Below are positions 22,471 through 35,480 of a stretch of DNA of 64,000 nt, one piece after another. Position 1 is the stretch's first letter. Each line of letters opens with the position of its first letter. The notes under the pieces were generated by a model, which did not search any database, was not told the DNA's origin, and saw only the letters and a program-made list of their open reading frames with translations. Source of the stretch: Prionace glauca (taxonomy: Eukaryota; Chordata; Chondrichthyes; Carcharhiniformes; Carcharhinidae); the NCBI GenBank assembly GCA_037974335.1, contig CM075731.1, positions 45,616,206 to 45,680,205 of the forward strand. Reading direction: 5' to 3'. A program made the translations under genes and the position numbers.

Positions 22471-22731
22471 GAATTGAAATTATTAGAGGACTCAAAAATA
22501 TTACATGCACAGAGACTCAGAGTATTACCTTTGAAGCAGAGTTGTCTCATACTGGAATTGATGTGGCATGGTTATTTAGGAACCAAGAGCTCAAAACAGA
22601 TTCCAAATACAACGTAGAGGCAAAGGGCAAAATTTACAAACTGACTGTAATGGACATAATGAAGGACGAAGAAGGAGAATATACATTTATGGCTGGTGAG
22701 AAGACATCAAAAGCAAGCCTTACAGTTTCAG
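22471..22731 (+). CDS. ttn: Exon: Ig domain I6
   Basis: IEIIRGLKNITCTETQSITF, GIDVAWLFRNQELK and DEEGEYTFMAGEKTSKASL. Phase 1-1. The intron before it is under 100 bases. Confidence 0.97.
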
Positions 22732-24913
22732 GTATGAAGAAGTTGATATACTATAGAACATAGTTCTTTCTATTTGTTTGCACTAAAGAGTTCTTTATAA
22801 AAATAAAAGCCAACTCATAATTAAATATTGTAAATGCCTAGGTATCATTACTGTTACTATAAAATGGTTTGAGACAGCTACAATGAAAACAAAAACCAGC
22901 CCTCGCTCCTCATGCTCATGCATTCCACATGCCTCCCAATGCATGCCACTTCATGTCCCCACCACTTTTCATGGCCCCTCATAATCTCCACTCCCTTTCA
23001 GCCACCCCCATGCCATCTCAACCTATGCTCTTTACTCACCTCCCATAACTCTTCATAGCCTCATGCTAACTAAGTTCCAACACTTGCCAGCCCATGATCC
23101 TTTGCTCTTACACTCACCATGCCGAATCATCCAGTACTCACCATGAGCAGCTCTCAGGGAACTATGTTGAGATGACATAAAATAAAGTTCTAAGTGTTGA
23201 TTGCAAAATTCACTATTAAAAAAAAAGTCATTCCTACAATCTCATTCAATATATGTACATTCTTTCAAACACTTAATCCCTAATAAAAACAAACATTTAT
23301 TTCAAGTACTTTAATCACTTAAGAAAAAAAATTGTATCCATTATGCCACATTAAAAAGAATTATAAACCCTTACTGCTCTCAATCAAACTATGAACTTAC
23401 ACCCCCACACCTGGTCATGGTAATGCTAGATCATGGAATCAGACATGCAACATTGAGCCCAACTGTTATCCCTCAGGCTTAAGTAAACAGACAGGTAGTG
23501 AAATGGGAAACTGCAGTTTGGAAGTTTTGTTTCAGAAAACGATCTTGAGGATTTGAATGACAGCCTGACTTTTCTATTGAGCTTATCCACTTTTAACAAA
23601 CATTGATATCTACACTTGTATAGGAGCATTTTTCAGAGACTATGGCCAATATTTCATGATCTCGCTCAGACAAGGCTCATAAAATCCCACCCAAGGCCAA
23701 CAGAGAATTCCATTCTGCAAGCCACACCTGCCCCGATTCCAGGGCGAGCGTTGGCAATAAAATTTGGGCATATGTGATATGCTGGCTTTCACATGGTTGA
23801 TTACCACCCTTAATTATGCCTCAGCTGACACAAAGACTTGTGGAGGCAGTACTCTGGTAAAAGACATTTTTTATTTTCTAAGCTTGGTCAATGTATGAGG
23901 AAGAGCGATTTGGAGCAGTTCCAAATCAACTCTGAAATTACATGACTCTTTGTTCTCTAATTATACAATTTTCAAAGCTATTTGGCCACCCCAGCTGGAT
24001 ATGAGCCTATCATTATAAGTGTAGATTATATACCTTGGCCAATAACACTACACCTGGGCAGCATGGGACTGTGTGATCAGCTTGTGGACCTTAAAGGCCT
24101 TACTTATAGTATCCTGATGTTTTCTAGACCCCTTTATCTGGTGTCCTTGGTTCTGCATGTATCCCATTAAGGGCTGTCTGGAGACTACTGATAAGAATTG
24201 TATTTTTTCCTTTGCTCAGCAGCAAAGTGTTTTAAGGAATGTGGCTCTTTTCACTTAAATATGCCCCATTATGCTTTATGAGCATTATGTTGTTAATACA
24301 GGTTTAAGTTTGCTTTAAAAACAATGTTTAAATTCTCTAATTGTGGTTATATGTACCTCTATGCAAGAGGTTTATAACTTTGTAACTTTTTCTGTATCCG
24401 ATCTTATCTACCCCAGTCTGCTGATCATTGGTCCCAAGCCATTCTGAATCTCCTTACAACTTGACAATACTAAAAGGGAAACTGACCACTTCCAAGGCGC
24501 ACCTTGCCTCCCCAAGGGTATCTTCTAAATTTCTACTGCAGCTATTCTCAGACACTTAAAATCTGCAAGTCATATTTTGGACATTATAGTTATGAAAATA
24601 GCATCTGTTTGCAGGCAATTACACTTCTACATGCAGCTGCCTGCATGAACCACGGATGTGCACACTACAATCCAATCCCTGCCCCAGCCTCAGCCTCCAG
24701 TGCTCCCCTAACATTGTCCTGGTGAAAATTATGGGTGCCAAGGTCAGGGGCAGGACATTCAGAATCTGAGCTGTAGTGCCATTTTTGCTAAGGCATGGAG
24801 CCCTCATTTTGGGTCATTGCTTAAATGTGCATGCAAATATGTAGTTAATTGTTATTTGGTAATATTTTGTTTCCTTTGATTTGCTTCATTCCCATATTTT
24901 TATACAACCATAG
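22732..24913 (+). other. ttn: Intron, 2.2 kb
   Basis: 22890-23150 is C-rich with repeated CTCATGC/CATGCC-like words and could be a degenerate low-complexity tract. About 23640-23800 shares wording (tctcgctcagacaaggctca, aaaatcccaccc) with 4285-4320 and may be one repeat family. Nothing coding. Confidence 0.65.
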
Positions 24914-25174
24914 GTGGTGCTATCAGCAAACCTCTTGAGGACCAGACAGTGCCTGAATCACAGCCAACTATCTTTGAATGTGTAGTTGCTAATCCAAAAT
25001 CTGAGGGAATATGGTCAAAGGATGGCAAACCAATAAGCTTTAATAATATTATCCGAAGTGAAGTAGATGGAGTTACCAGGCGTCTTGTAATTGATATCAC
25101 TAAATCAGAAGATGCCGCTGAATACTCGTACCAAGTTGCAAACTCCAAGACATCTGCTAAGCTGAAGGTTGAAG
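24914..25174 (+). CDS. ttn: Exon: Ig domain I7
   Basis: GAISKPLEDQTVPESQPTIF, ECVVANPKSEGIWSKDGKP and AAEYSYQVANSKTSAKL, matching human GAISKPLTDQTVAESQEAVF. Phase 1-1. Confidence 0.97.
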
Positions 25175-26985
25175 GTAAGTTTCACAAACACCAAAAAGAT
25201 TATGTTTAGATATGTAGCTGAAGAACAAGATTGTGACCTTTTATGTTTCATTGAGAATTATTGAATTCATTTGTGAAAATTATGAAGTGTAATTGCCAAA
25301 TTATTTAACTGTTAATGGAAAAATACTTCTCATCTATTATAAGAACACAAATACTTAGAAATATCAAAATAGGATTTTAGCTAATTTTGAAAAATTAATA
25401 ATTTAATTTGCATTAAATATTGCAATGTGTATTTCAAAGCAGCAATATGGTGACATTTTGAAGGATTTCATGATGTTGTAAAGAGAAATTTGTTACTGTC
25501 TCCCTTAGAAATCACGGCAAAATGAATCACATAGCTTAACAAGAGAATAATAATAGAATTTAACACATATTGGTAAAAGATAGCATCTTAACATTTAAAT
25601 ATTACACACAGATAGTAGATGAAGAAAATCCAGCTTCTGTATCTAATCAAAACATAAGTCAGAACTTTGTGAGTGTTCATTCTGGTAGTGTCTTCTGGTC
25701 CCAGTGACAGTGCAGGTTTCCTAGCGGTGTGGGGTGGAATCTATGGGAAATCCCATGACAGTGGCAGGACTAAAATATCTCATCACAGGCCAATAGCACA
25801 TTGCCTCCTGCTGCAAGAAAGTTGCTGTGGAGAGACCAAAGAATCCCACCCCAATTCCTTTCAAAATAGATTATGAATGACTTCTGACAATTAAATAAAT
25901 CGGATATCCTTTTTTTCCTATGCATAATTTTACTTTGCAAAACTTGATTTTCATGAAAATTATTTACAAAACGTTGTTATAACAGAAGGCATGAGGGAAA
26001 AGTGGAGTGGCTGCTTTGTTATTTTCATTTAAAAGACATTTGTTTTTTATCTATTTGTTACTGGATCCTTTGTGTATGGGAAAACTGACAGCTTTGCTGT
26101 TCTCCAAAGATAAAATATGTGAAGTAGTTTCAGAAAATTTAAATGTTGTTCCTTTTTAATGGCAATTATTGGAGCAATAGAAGAAAGCTTATTACTCTCA
26201 TTTAAATTATGTAAGCTACCTCTCTAGAGCTGATTCGAAATCTCTTACTATTGAAAATTTAACATAAGTGGATGCTCTGACATTTAATGTTAATACTTAG
26301 TCCCATTACCCTAGACCAAGGTGAAAATTAGAAATTTGATATCAGCTGAGGTGTAAAAAGAAATGGCAATTTTGCTCAATTGGTTCTGTGCAATAAAACA
26401 CCTGATTAAAAATATGTAACACAGCATGAGATTTAATCAGAGTAAGATATCAATTAATTACAAAATACCACTTGATCTTTGCAAAAAGATTTGGTGTTAC
26501 TGAGGAGTAGTACTTTCCACTCCTTTCCGGTCAATTCACAGGGAGGCGATGGCGAACTGGAAATATTGCAAGCAATTAATCCAAAAACTCAGCTAATATT
26601 CTGCAGACCAGGTTCAAATTCCACCATGGCAGATGATGGATTCTGAATTCAATAAAATATATCTGGAATTAAAAATTTACTAATCACCATAAAACCATTG
26701 TCAGTTGTTGTAAAAAAAGACATCTGGTTCACTAATGTCCTTCAGGGAAGGAAATCTACCATCCTTACCTGATCTGGCCTACATGTGACTCTCAACTATC
26801 CTCCAACGTTTCCTAGCAAGCCACTCAGTTCACAAGCAACTAGGAATGAGCAATAAATGCAGGCCAGCCAGTGATTCACATGTCCCGCAACTGAACAAAA
26901 AAAATGATGAGCTGGATGATGAGCCAATGTAAAATTGAGATTGCATTGTAAAATAAATAATGTTCATAAAATTATTCTCCTAAAG
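25175..26985 (+). other. ttn: Intron, 1.8 kb, with a SINE
   Basis: Mostly AT-rich. A tRNA-headed SINE of a second family lies at about 26540-26895. About 25700-25860 (ggtggaatctatgggaaatc ... agaatcccacccc) is probably repeat-derived. Confidence 0.75.
26540..26895 (+). mobile_element. tRNA-headed SINE, second family
   Basis: B-box-like ggttcaaattccacc lies near 26610. Downstream are gaattcaataaaatatatct, catctggttcactaatgtcc, cagggaaggaaatctaccat, cttacctgatctggcctaca and agcaactaggaatgagcaat with a closing aataaatgcaggccagccag. I associate this order with a SINE that is common in sharks. The head is degraded, so the copy is old. Confidence 0.75.
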
Positions 26986-27249
26986 CTATCAAAGTAAAGA
27001 AGACTTTGAAGAATCAGACAGTCACAGAAACCCAAGATGCAGTCTTTACCTTGGAGCTTACACACCCTGATGTGACCGGAGCCCAGTGGATTAAAAATGG
27101 GGAAGAAATCAAACCAAGTGACAAGTATGAGATTACCGTTGATGGAGTCGTTCACACTCTTAAAATTAAGAAGTGTCTAGTTTCAGATGAATCTGTGTAC
27201 AACTTCAAACTTGGCAGAGTGTCAGCCAATGCCAGACTTCATGTGGAGG
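26986..27249 (+). CDS. ttn: Exon: Ig domain I8
   Basis: IKVKKTLKNQTVTETQDAVF, GAQWIKNGEEIKPSD and DESVYNFKLGRVSANARL; human has VKIKKTLKNLTVTETQDAVF. Phase 1-1. Confidence 0.97.
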
Positions 27250-27796
27250 GTAAATAGAGAATTTTGAGTTTTTTATGCTGCTTGACAATACTATGTATTA
27301 AAAATTCAATTACTGTAGGCTGTAATTTCTTAAAAACGCCTGGCGCTATTTTTAACTCTGCTAATATGTACTACTGCGTTCTTGTATTCTGCATTTTAAA
27401 CATATTTATAGGAATGCTTTGAAGCTTACAGAATTGTACATTAACATTTTGGCTAGTTCAGGAAAAGAAATTTATTATTTTGGACAACCTAATGACAAAG
27501 CTTCATAAAATTTGAGTATCAGCTCAGTGCTTTAGTGCAAAAGCCTGAATAAAATATCATATAAATAAATGGATATTAAATAATAACAACATATTAATTT
27601 CTCATGAATTAATTTGTTAAAATTTGTTAATTATGCATTACATTACATATCACTTTAATTTAAATTTATAAAACTAAAGCTATCAAACTGGAAATATGTG
27701 TTCATATTCTTTATCACATCAGCTATTGCTGTGTCATCTAAAATTTTTACTTGAACATGCAGAACTTAAAACAATATTTTGATTTTATGTTATTAG
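27250..27796 (+). other. ttn: Intron, 0.5 kb
   Basis: Very AT-rich; nothing else seen. Confidence 0.85.
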
Positions 27797-28057
27797 TTAT
27801 CAAAGTAATTAAGAAACCAAAGGACATCACTGCCATGGAAAATGCCACTGCTACTTTTGAACTGAGTGTGTCACATGACAATGTGCCAGTAAAATGGATG
27901 TTCAACAATGTGGAACTTAAGACAAGTGACAAGTGTAAAGTCATTTCACAAAGGAAAGTTCACAAACTAGTTTTGGAGAATGTCACCCCAGCACAAGTTG
28001 GCGAGTATTCAGCCATTATTGGACAACTTGAATGCAAAGCAAAACTTTTTGTTGAAT
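27797..28057 (+). CDS. ttn: Exon: Ig domain I9
   Basis: IKVIKKPKDITAMENATATF, VPVKWMFNNVELKTSDK and VGEYSAIIGQLECKAKLF. Phase 1-1. Confidence 0.97.
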
Positions 28058-28813
28058 GTGAGTATATACTTTTATGTTCTGCAGTAACAATCCATTATAA
28101 AACAACAATTCAAATATAAAATCAAAAATGTACTCATCCCAAAATATATTGGATGGTATTTTGCACTTTGTGCACCAAGTGCTGGCTGACGTGGGCAGCT
28201 GTCCAGCTGCATAGCTGAGCTTTCTCTCCAGATTCTCTGGCACTCTATGCGCAGAAAATCTGGGGGAATGGTTTTCACCATCACACTGGAGGTGTGGGGC
28301 CTGATAGAGCTGTCAATGCCAGCTCCACAGAGATCACGGCATTGTTTTTAAAATGCGCCCCAATTTGTGCAGTTTAAAGAAACGCTCCTCCCCCCCCCCC
28401 CACAAAAAAAAGCACTGGGGCAACCACCATCCTCAGTGCAAAAACAAAACTCTTATGGGCACACAGTTGAGTGTCTCAGAGGGCACACTGCGGTGCCACT
28501 GGTTAGAACTGCAAGTGTGTTACAAGGGCAATGTCAGGGGATATTCTTTATGTGGGGGAACAAATGGTGGGAAAGCCTTTAAGTGTATTTAACTTTATTA
28601 AAATGTATTTAAATGAAAGGGCAGGAACTTTGTCATGTCACCAGCATTAAGCATGTAAAATTGGAAAATGAGTTCCCACTGGCGAGAATCCCTTTTTCTG
28701 ATTCTTGCGAGATTTTAAGTCCCCATCACTGTTTGCACAGGTAGCAATCATGGGCACAAAATCACCCCTGTTATCTATTTCCCACGTTCTAATTTATTTA
28801 TTTATTTATTAAG
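28058..28813 (+). other. ttn: Intron, 0.8 kb
   Basis: Contains a run of C (about 28389-28401) followed by an A run. About 28140-28740 is GC-richer than the neighbours and probably repeat-derived, but I cannot name it. Confidence 0.65.
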
Positions 28814-29074
28814 CTGTACACATCACCAAGACAATGAAGAATATTGAAATTCCAGAGACAAAGAATGCAACCTTTCAGTGTGAAGTGTCTCATTTCAATG
28901 TCCCAGCCACATGGTTGAAAAATGGTGTGGAAATAGAAATGAGCGACAAGTTCAAAGTAGTTGTACAAGGCAAACTCCACCAGCTGACTATCATGAACAC
29001 AAGCCATGAGGACTCTGCAGAGTATACCTTCATCTGTGGAAATAATAAAGTGTCAGCTACTCTGACAGTGAACC
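28814..29074 (+). CDS. ttn: Exon: Ig domain I10
   Basis: VHITKTMKNIEIPETKNATF, ECEV-type FQCEVSHFNVPATWLKNG and SAEYTFICGNNKVSATL. Almost the human sequence. Phase 1-1. Confidence 0.97.
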
Positions 29075-29236
29075 GTAAGATTTCCTCATTCACGTAGATA
29101 TTGTTAAGCAATAAATTTTAAGTTAGTCTTACATAATTACAGATGAAAATAACTAAGTACCAAACTGTTAATAATGATTAGAATCTGTACATTGATAATA
29201 TTTCTCTGCAACTAAACGCATGTTTTCTCTCTTTAG

Positions 29237-29497
29237 CGATTTTAATAACATCCATGCTAAAGGACATGAATGCACAAGAGAAGGATACAATTACTTTTGA
29301 AGTAACAGTGAACTATGAAGGTATTACTTATAAATGGCTGAAGAATGGGAAAGAAATCAGATCAACTGACAGAACCCATATAAAGACCAAACAATTAACA
29401 CACACACTTACAATCCGAAATATTCACTTTGGTGACGTGGCAGAATACAGTTTTGTTGCTGGATCAGCCTCATCTGCAGCGACTTTATATGTGGAAG
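29237..29497 (+). CDS. ttn: Exon: Ig domain I11
   Basis: ILITSMLKDMNAQEKDTITF, VNYEGITYKWLKNGKEIRS and VAEYSFVAGSASSAATLYVE. Phase 1-1. Confidence 0.97.
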
Positions 29498-29593
29498 GTA
29501 ATTAATGAAGTCATTTACTTGTACTTTTGTTTTAATTACAAAATTGACTGTAAAATCACATGTTTAATACATGCTGCACGCTTCCTTTTATAG

Positions 29594-29735
29594 CTCGGCA
29601 CATCGAATTTAGGAAACACATCAAAGATATCAAAGTTGTTGAGAAGAAGAAAGCCACCTTTGAGTGTGAAGTTTCAGAACCAAACATTGCAATACAGTGG
29701 ATGAAAGATGGTACGGCACTTGAGGCTTCTGACAG
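29594..29735 (+). CDS. ttn: Exon: first half of Ig I12
   Basis: ARHIEFRKHIKDIKVVEKKK, ATFECEVSEPNIAIQWMKDG and ASDR. The Ig is split in phase 2 after the C' strand, at the same place as in the human protein. Confidence 0.97.
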
Positions 29736-29842
29736 GTAAGTATCTGATCTATTCAGCATTTGTTAAGTCAGTTTCCTGTGTTAAATGTTATAAAAGCCAA
29801 ATACGGAATCACATTTATATCTTTTTGATTTTATGTTTACAG

Positions 29843-30011
29843 AATTAAAATTGTCGATGATAAATTTATCCATCGTCTCACCATTCCCGTTACAAAAATG
29901 GCCGATGCTGGCCAGTATGCAGCAGTGGCAGGTGGAACTATTTCTACTGCTAATTTGTATGTGGAAGCTCGACACATTGTGATTTCAAAACCTGTTCATT
30001 CAGATATTCAG
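29843..30011 (+). CDS. ttn: Exon: second half of I12 and start of I13
   Basis: IKIVDDKFIHRLTIPVTK, then ADAGQYAAVAGGTISTANL and the start of the next Ig, ARHIVISKPVHSDIQ. Phase 2 to 0. Confidence 0.96.
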
Positions 30012-30157
30012 GTATTAAGTATTCCTTTTTTATTTAAAACCAGTAACTTTGACAGTTATCAGAAGTAACAACATATAAATTGATAACAGAACTAAGAACC
30101 ATTAGTTTTACTCTTTCCGTACATTATCTTAATAAGAAAATAATTTCCTGTAATCAG

Positions 30158-30389
30158 GTCATTGAGAAAAAGAAGGCTATCTTTGAATTTCAAGTTGATG
30201 AAGATGATGTTGAGGCTCAGTGGCTCAAGAATGGAACTGAGATCAACTTTGAGGCTGAAGAAAGATACAGATATATAATCCAAAGACGGGTACATCGCAT
30301 GACCATTACTGAAACAAAAGTTAGTGATTCTGGAGAGTATACCTTTGCGGCTGGCAGGAATCGAAGTTCTATGACGCTTACTGTTAATG
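30158..30389 (+). CDS. ttn: Exon: remainder of Ig I13
   Basis: VIEKKKAIFEFQVDEDDVEA, QWLKNGTEINFEAEERYRY and SGEYTFAAGRNRSSMTLTVN; human has VIEKQRAVVEFEVNEDDVDA. Phase 0 to 1. Confidence 0.97.
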
Positions 30390-33300
30390 GTACGTTTAAG
30401 AGCAACAATAACTACATGTTATGGCATCTTTGAAATAAGAAAAAGCACCCCCTGTGTTTCACAAAATTGATTAAACAAAAGTGGATGCTGAACCAAAGCT
30501 GGAGATTTTAGGAGAATTGAGAAAAAGCTATGTTGAAAAGATGGGGTTTAAGGAGTGTATAAAAGAAGAGTGGAGAGTTTTGGAAGAAAATTCCAAAACT
30601 TGGAACTGAGATGGCTGAAGGTTCAGCCATCATTGGAGGCGTGAATAAAGGGGAGGTGGTTCAAGTGACCAGAGACAGAAGAACAGTTGGGTTCAGGATA
30701 TGGAATGGTGGTGTGAGTGTTGCAGAGGATTAAAGAGAAGGGATATAGGTTATGAATAAAATAAATTAAGAGAATGAGAATGTTAAACTGGAATCTCTGG
30801 GAGAACACTACAGGAGTGACGAGTGAACTGCACTTGTTGTAAGACAAGGTACAAGCAAGGGAGTTTTGAATGAATTGGTTCGCAGTAGAGAAAAAGAAAA
30901 CTTTGAGATAGTTGAGTCTGAAGGTGACAAAGATATGGAGAAAGATTTCAGCAGAAAATAGGTTAATGCAAGGACAACTGCAGAGGCAGGCAACATTATG
31001 GAGGTTGTAGTAGGTGATTTTAGTATTAGAGAGGATATAGGATTGTATGCACAGCTTGGGTTGAATAATGTGCTGAGGTTATAAACAGATTGGTTCAACT
31101 TAGGTTAGTGGCTGGCATGAGAAGTGTAATCAGTGGCAAGGATAGAGAGCTATGACTTAGGTTGAAGATGATGGTTTCAGTATTACTCATTTTTAACAGG
31201 AGAGATTGTAGTTCAGCCAAGGCTGGCTATTGAAGAAACAGTTTGGCAGCAGAAATGCAATTCAGTGGTTAAGAAAAGTGATTGAAAGTTAGAGCTAGGT
31301 ATCATTAATGTGCATATAGATGCTGTGTCATGTCTTCAGATGATGTTGCCAGGGGAAAGAGCAAATGGGAGAACAGAACCGATCATGGATTGATGCTTTT
31401 GTGACTCAGGCAATGTGTGGGGCCAGGAAGCGAAGCCTTTGCTGGAGGAGGTTAAATAGATAGGAATGGACTCAAATGAAGGCAGATCCACTGAACTAGC
31501 CAAATGATTGGAAGCATTGGAGGAAAATAGGTATGGTCAACTATGTTAAAGCCAGCAGAGAGGTCAAGGAACACTGGAACTGATAGAGCATGGTCGGAGA
31601 GAATGTCATTTGTGGCTTTAGAGCTGTTATAGTGTTCTAGCCGGAGACAGGAACTTGACTCAAACATGGATTAGTAGGAGAAATAGATGCCAATTTAAGA
31701 GGTGAGAGCACCTTCAATACTTTGGAAGGAAAATAAATATTGTAGAATCAGTAGTTTGCATGGACAAATTAATTCAAACTGGATTTTTGATGTGGGAGTG
31801 GGGATAATGATGGTAATTTTTAAAAGTATGATAGTAATTGATGGAAGTGAATTGGTGTCATGAATGGGTTAAGCTCAGAGAGCGGGAGAAATAATATAGA
31901 TGAGAAATAAAAAAGAATAGCTGCTCAGATTTAGGGTGGGGGAACCATATGTTACTTAGTTACCTAGGCAATGAAAAGAGAGGGAAGCAACAGGTGAAAT
32001 TGAGCAAATGGTCTCAATCTCAATAGCAAAGAAGTTCATGATCTCTTCATACCTTTTGTAGATAATATTGATGGGAGTGGGAGGAGAGGTTTAAGGTTAC
32101 CTTTGTTCCCGGGATGTATATTTTTGACACAGGAGAGTGAGGCCCAGTAGCATTTGTTGTGGTTGTGCAACATCCACTGATCAATGGCTAAAGCAGATGT
32201 GTGCCAGATATGCTCAAGCCCTTTGGAATCAAGAAAATAAAACTGACGCCTTGTCAAGGAGGATGATCAAGATAGAGTGAATTTGTTTGGCCAGGCCAGC
32301 ATTTATTGCCCATGAAGGAAGATATTTTGGTAAGAAGCTAGAGGTGGGTCTTAGGTAGGAGGTAGAAAACCCACACTTTAAAAGAGGAAAGGGGTTTGGA
32401 AAAAGTTGAGGTGGGAAAAGGGGAAGATACTATGAGATAACAGATCAAGGTGCGATTGGAGAATGTGGACAGTGTGGGGTGGTAGGTGGTAGAGCTTATA
32501 TCTATGCAAAGGATGGTGTTACCATCTGAAACCCAAGTTTCTGTCATTGGCAGGTTGTCAATATTATCAGTTGCAAGTTTATGGATAGCAAGGACCTTTT
32601 CACAAGTGAATGGATATTCTGATGGGTTATTCAACAAGCTGCTGTGATTGTTGACCATCTGTGACTGGGGGCATTGGTGGGTGGAGTGAGCGGGAAGGGA
32701 AGGATGTTGGCAAAATTATTTCTGAGTATTGAGAGAGCAATGGGAAAAGGTGATGAAACAGTTGTAATTGTTGCTTATAATGAGCCAGAGTTCAGTGCCT
32801 AAGCAACCATATAATATTAGTGTTGGAAAAAAACCAGAGCAGAGATTAAAATGTTGTTAATTGGTTCATTCATTTTGGTGCAAGGACTTGGGAGAATAAT
32901 GAGAGGCATTGAATCAGATGCTCATTTAACTTGTGCTCCAACTGCCTTGGGTGAGATACATGTTAAGCTCCTATCCACTAATACCTGTTTAGCCCTCTTG
33001 GCTGACTTTCAAGCAGAGATTGTAAAATGGAAACGTGAGTTAGTTCCAGTCCTTGACCCTGCGTGGCACACACCTATGGAGATGTTCAATGCTCGAGCCA
33101 GTTGAAGGGCAAACAGCGGGCTCACCATCTAATGAAGCTTGGCAGACCTGCATCCAGTGAGGGAAGGCAGACCTGCTCCCAATGCTGGAGAATGAATGGG
33201 AAGTCCTCCAGCACTCAATGATTGGTTGCTCCATCAGTTGAGGCAGGAGCTGCTAATCTGAAGATGGCAACAAGTTTATTGGTCTGGTGTGTGGGTGCTT

Positions 33301-33846
33301 CACTGCATGATCCATGAGTAAGCCCCATGATTAACAGTAATTGAGCAGCTGGCAGCGATATGTTCCTCAGACTGCAACATTCAAAATGGCTCTGGGTCAG
33401 ACTCGTGGCAACGGTCAGTGGCACCAAATGGCATGCCTGTCTGCCTCCAATCTGCACCCCAAACTGATTTAAAAATCCCTCTCCTGTCAAAGTTGAATTT
33501 CAGTCCACTTTTTCCAATGAGAAACTGTAGCTGGAAAATCTTAATTGTTTCAAACAGCTGTTCAGGAAGTGGAATACTTGGATGTGGTCAATTAAAATTA
33601 AGTGTGCAGTTTTAACGTTCTGTTCTTTAGCAAATGGAATCAATCCCAGGAAGTAGCTTTTTTATACATTTATTTAAAACTCCTTCAATTCTTTCTCTCT
33701 CTCAGATTTTTTTAAAATGAAAGTCTTGCTATTTTGTAGTGCTACGAAGAAATAATAAATTGCTATTCAACAGTCAACTGTAATAAAAATTAGTTTATTG
33801 GAAATGAAAAGCTAATGTTTGGCCTTCTTTTCTGTCATTACTTCAG
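30390..33846 (+). other. ttn: Intron, 3.5 kb, mostly an old LINE
   Basis: The stretch from about 30450 to 32700 is an antisense L2-like LINE. The last kilobase (32900-33846) holds unidentified, somewhat GC-richer sequence and an AT-rich approach to the acceptor. Confidence 0.75.
30450..32700 (-). mobile_element. Old L2-like LINE (endonuclease to reverse transcriptase)
   Basis: Minus-strand frames keep fragments in LINE order. Near 32500-32600, KVLAIHKLATDNIDNLPMT and ETWVSDGNT match the APE endonuclease start (LTETWL block). Near 31530-31570, VFLDLSAGFNIVDHTYF matches L2-type RT motif A (LDLSAAFDTVDH). Later plus-strand phrases such as cagatgatgttgccagggga and gaaggtgacaaagatatgg follow the known order of the 3' part. 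The copy is broken in many places and much older than the LINE at 38758. Confidence 0.75.
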
Positions 33847-34131
33847 TTTCCGAGCCTCCTTCCTTCAAGGTGGAGCTGGAACCTTGTGCTGTGAAAGCTG
33901 GAGAACCTGCTCGATTCTGTGGTGTAATAGTTGGCACACCAAAATTAGAAGTATCTTGGTTCAAAGATGGCCAAAAGCTTTCCTCAGGATTTAAGCGCAA
34001 GTTACTTCATGACGAGAACCAGTACACTTTGTTACTGATTGAAGCACTCCCTGAAGATGCTGGCACCTACACTTGTGAAGCAAAAAATGAAATTGGGGTA
34101 GCTGTTAGTAGTGCTTCACTTGATGTTGAAG
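33847..34131 (+). CDS. ttn: Exon: Ig domain I14
   Basis: PPSFKVELEPCAVKAGEPAR, LEVSWFKDGQKLSSGFKRK and DAGTYTCEAKNEIGVAVSSA. Both canonical Cys and the Trp are present. Phase 1-1. Confidence 0.97.
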
Positions 34132-34561
34132 GTACAACTGATTGAATTGATTTATTTGCATGTTCAGTGTTTTGATATGTACAAGCTTTGTGTAATAGAG
34201 ACTGTCTGCTGTTAGTTATACACAGGTATGGGGGAAATAAAATTACTCTTTTGTGATGGTGTGATATGAGCAATAGCAAATCACCAACCTGTTTTGAAAG
34301 CAATGGAAAAGAAAATTAGATATTGTGTTAAATGTACCCTTGGTGTATTTTTTGTTATTGCTCATTTTGTCCTATCGTTTCTATAAATAACAGTTGACTT
34401 GAGGTTCGTTCAATTTAATCAGCGACGAGCGATCTGTTAAAATCTTCAAACTTATGCTGGTGCAGCCATGGATTTTCCTTTACTTTGCATAGTTTTCAAA
34501 TCATCATTCTGATAAGCTAAGATGTGCACACAACATTTTATGAATTATTTATTATTTACAG
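34132..34561 (+). other. ttn: Intron, 0.4 kb
   Basis: AT-rich; nothing seen beyond splice sites. Confidence 0.85.
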
Positions 34562-34687
34562 TTCCAGAAGTTGTCTCTCCTGAGGTAGAAGTACCTGTTT
34601 ATCCACCAACCGTCATAAGTCCAATACAGGACACTTCAACCACTGAAGGAAAATCTGCTCAATTTCAGTGCCGCGTCACTGGAACAG
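34562..34687 (+). CDS. ttn: Exon: first part of Ig I15
   Basis: VPEVVSPEVEVPVYPPTVIS is followed by TSTTEGKSAQFQCRVTGT; human has VPEVVSPDQEMPVYPPAIIT. Ends in phase 1 just before the C strand, so an 8.4-kb intron divides this Ig domain. Confidence 0.97.
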
Positions 34688-34949
34688 GTATGTTCAATTT
34701 TTGTGTTTCAGTTTCATTTTTCTTATTCCAGTTTCCAGCTTCCACCCCTGAAAAGTTGACTTTTGCTAAGGTTCCAAATTTACACACAACGTTCTTATAC
34801 TTTAGCCATTCTCTTTATTTATGAACCCAGCCACCTCACCATAGATGGCATCACAATGAGCTCCCTGTGCCACCCGTCATTTGTACAATGGAAACATTTT
34901 TTTTTCAAAATTATAACTCAAAGTGGAAGGGACAGTCCAGCCAAGACCA

Positions 34950-35480
34950 CCCCCCCCCCCCCCATGCTGATGGAGAGTGGCGAGATCAACCATTTGCATT
35001 CAGCTCTAATTAACCTAAACTCTAGGACCCTTGAGCAATCTATCGTCTGCAATCCTCTGCAGCCTAGCAGTAGCAGAGTGGCAAATGGCCTCCTCGAGCC
35101 CTTTACAGCCTAAAGCACCAGATCAGACTGCCAGCGAACAGTTTATTGTGGCACTTCCAAGGTGCATAGCCTGAAGGAAGACTGAGGGGGGGGGGGGGCG
35201 ATCTGAGAGGGGAGGAGGGCTGTGTAGGGAGGAGGTCGCGGGAGGAAGGGACTGAATGTGGGGTCTGAGAGGAGGTGGGTCAGGTCACCTTATGTCTGCA
35301 TGGTGTTTGTGGGGAGGGATTACCCATCAATTGTGGGTAGAGGGGAGGATGCTCCACTTTGATTGTTGGTGCTCCACTGGTCAGTCGGTGAGCTGGTGGG
35401 GGGGAGGGTTCCATTCAGGTTTTTTATCTGGGGTGGGTGTGTGGGGGGCTGTCTCCTCACATGGGGATCGGGGGGTCCTT
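34950..35480 (+). repeat. Low-complexity C run followed by G-rich tract
   Basis: A run of about 14 C near 34950-34963 is followed by about 12 G near 35187-35198 and many GGGG runs to 35480. Pairing between the runs or G-quadruplex formation is possible in the pre-mRNA. Confidence 0.75.
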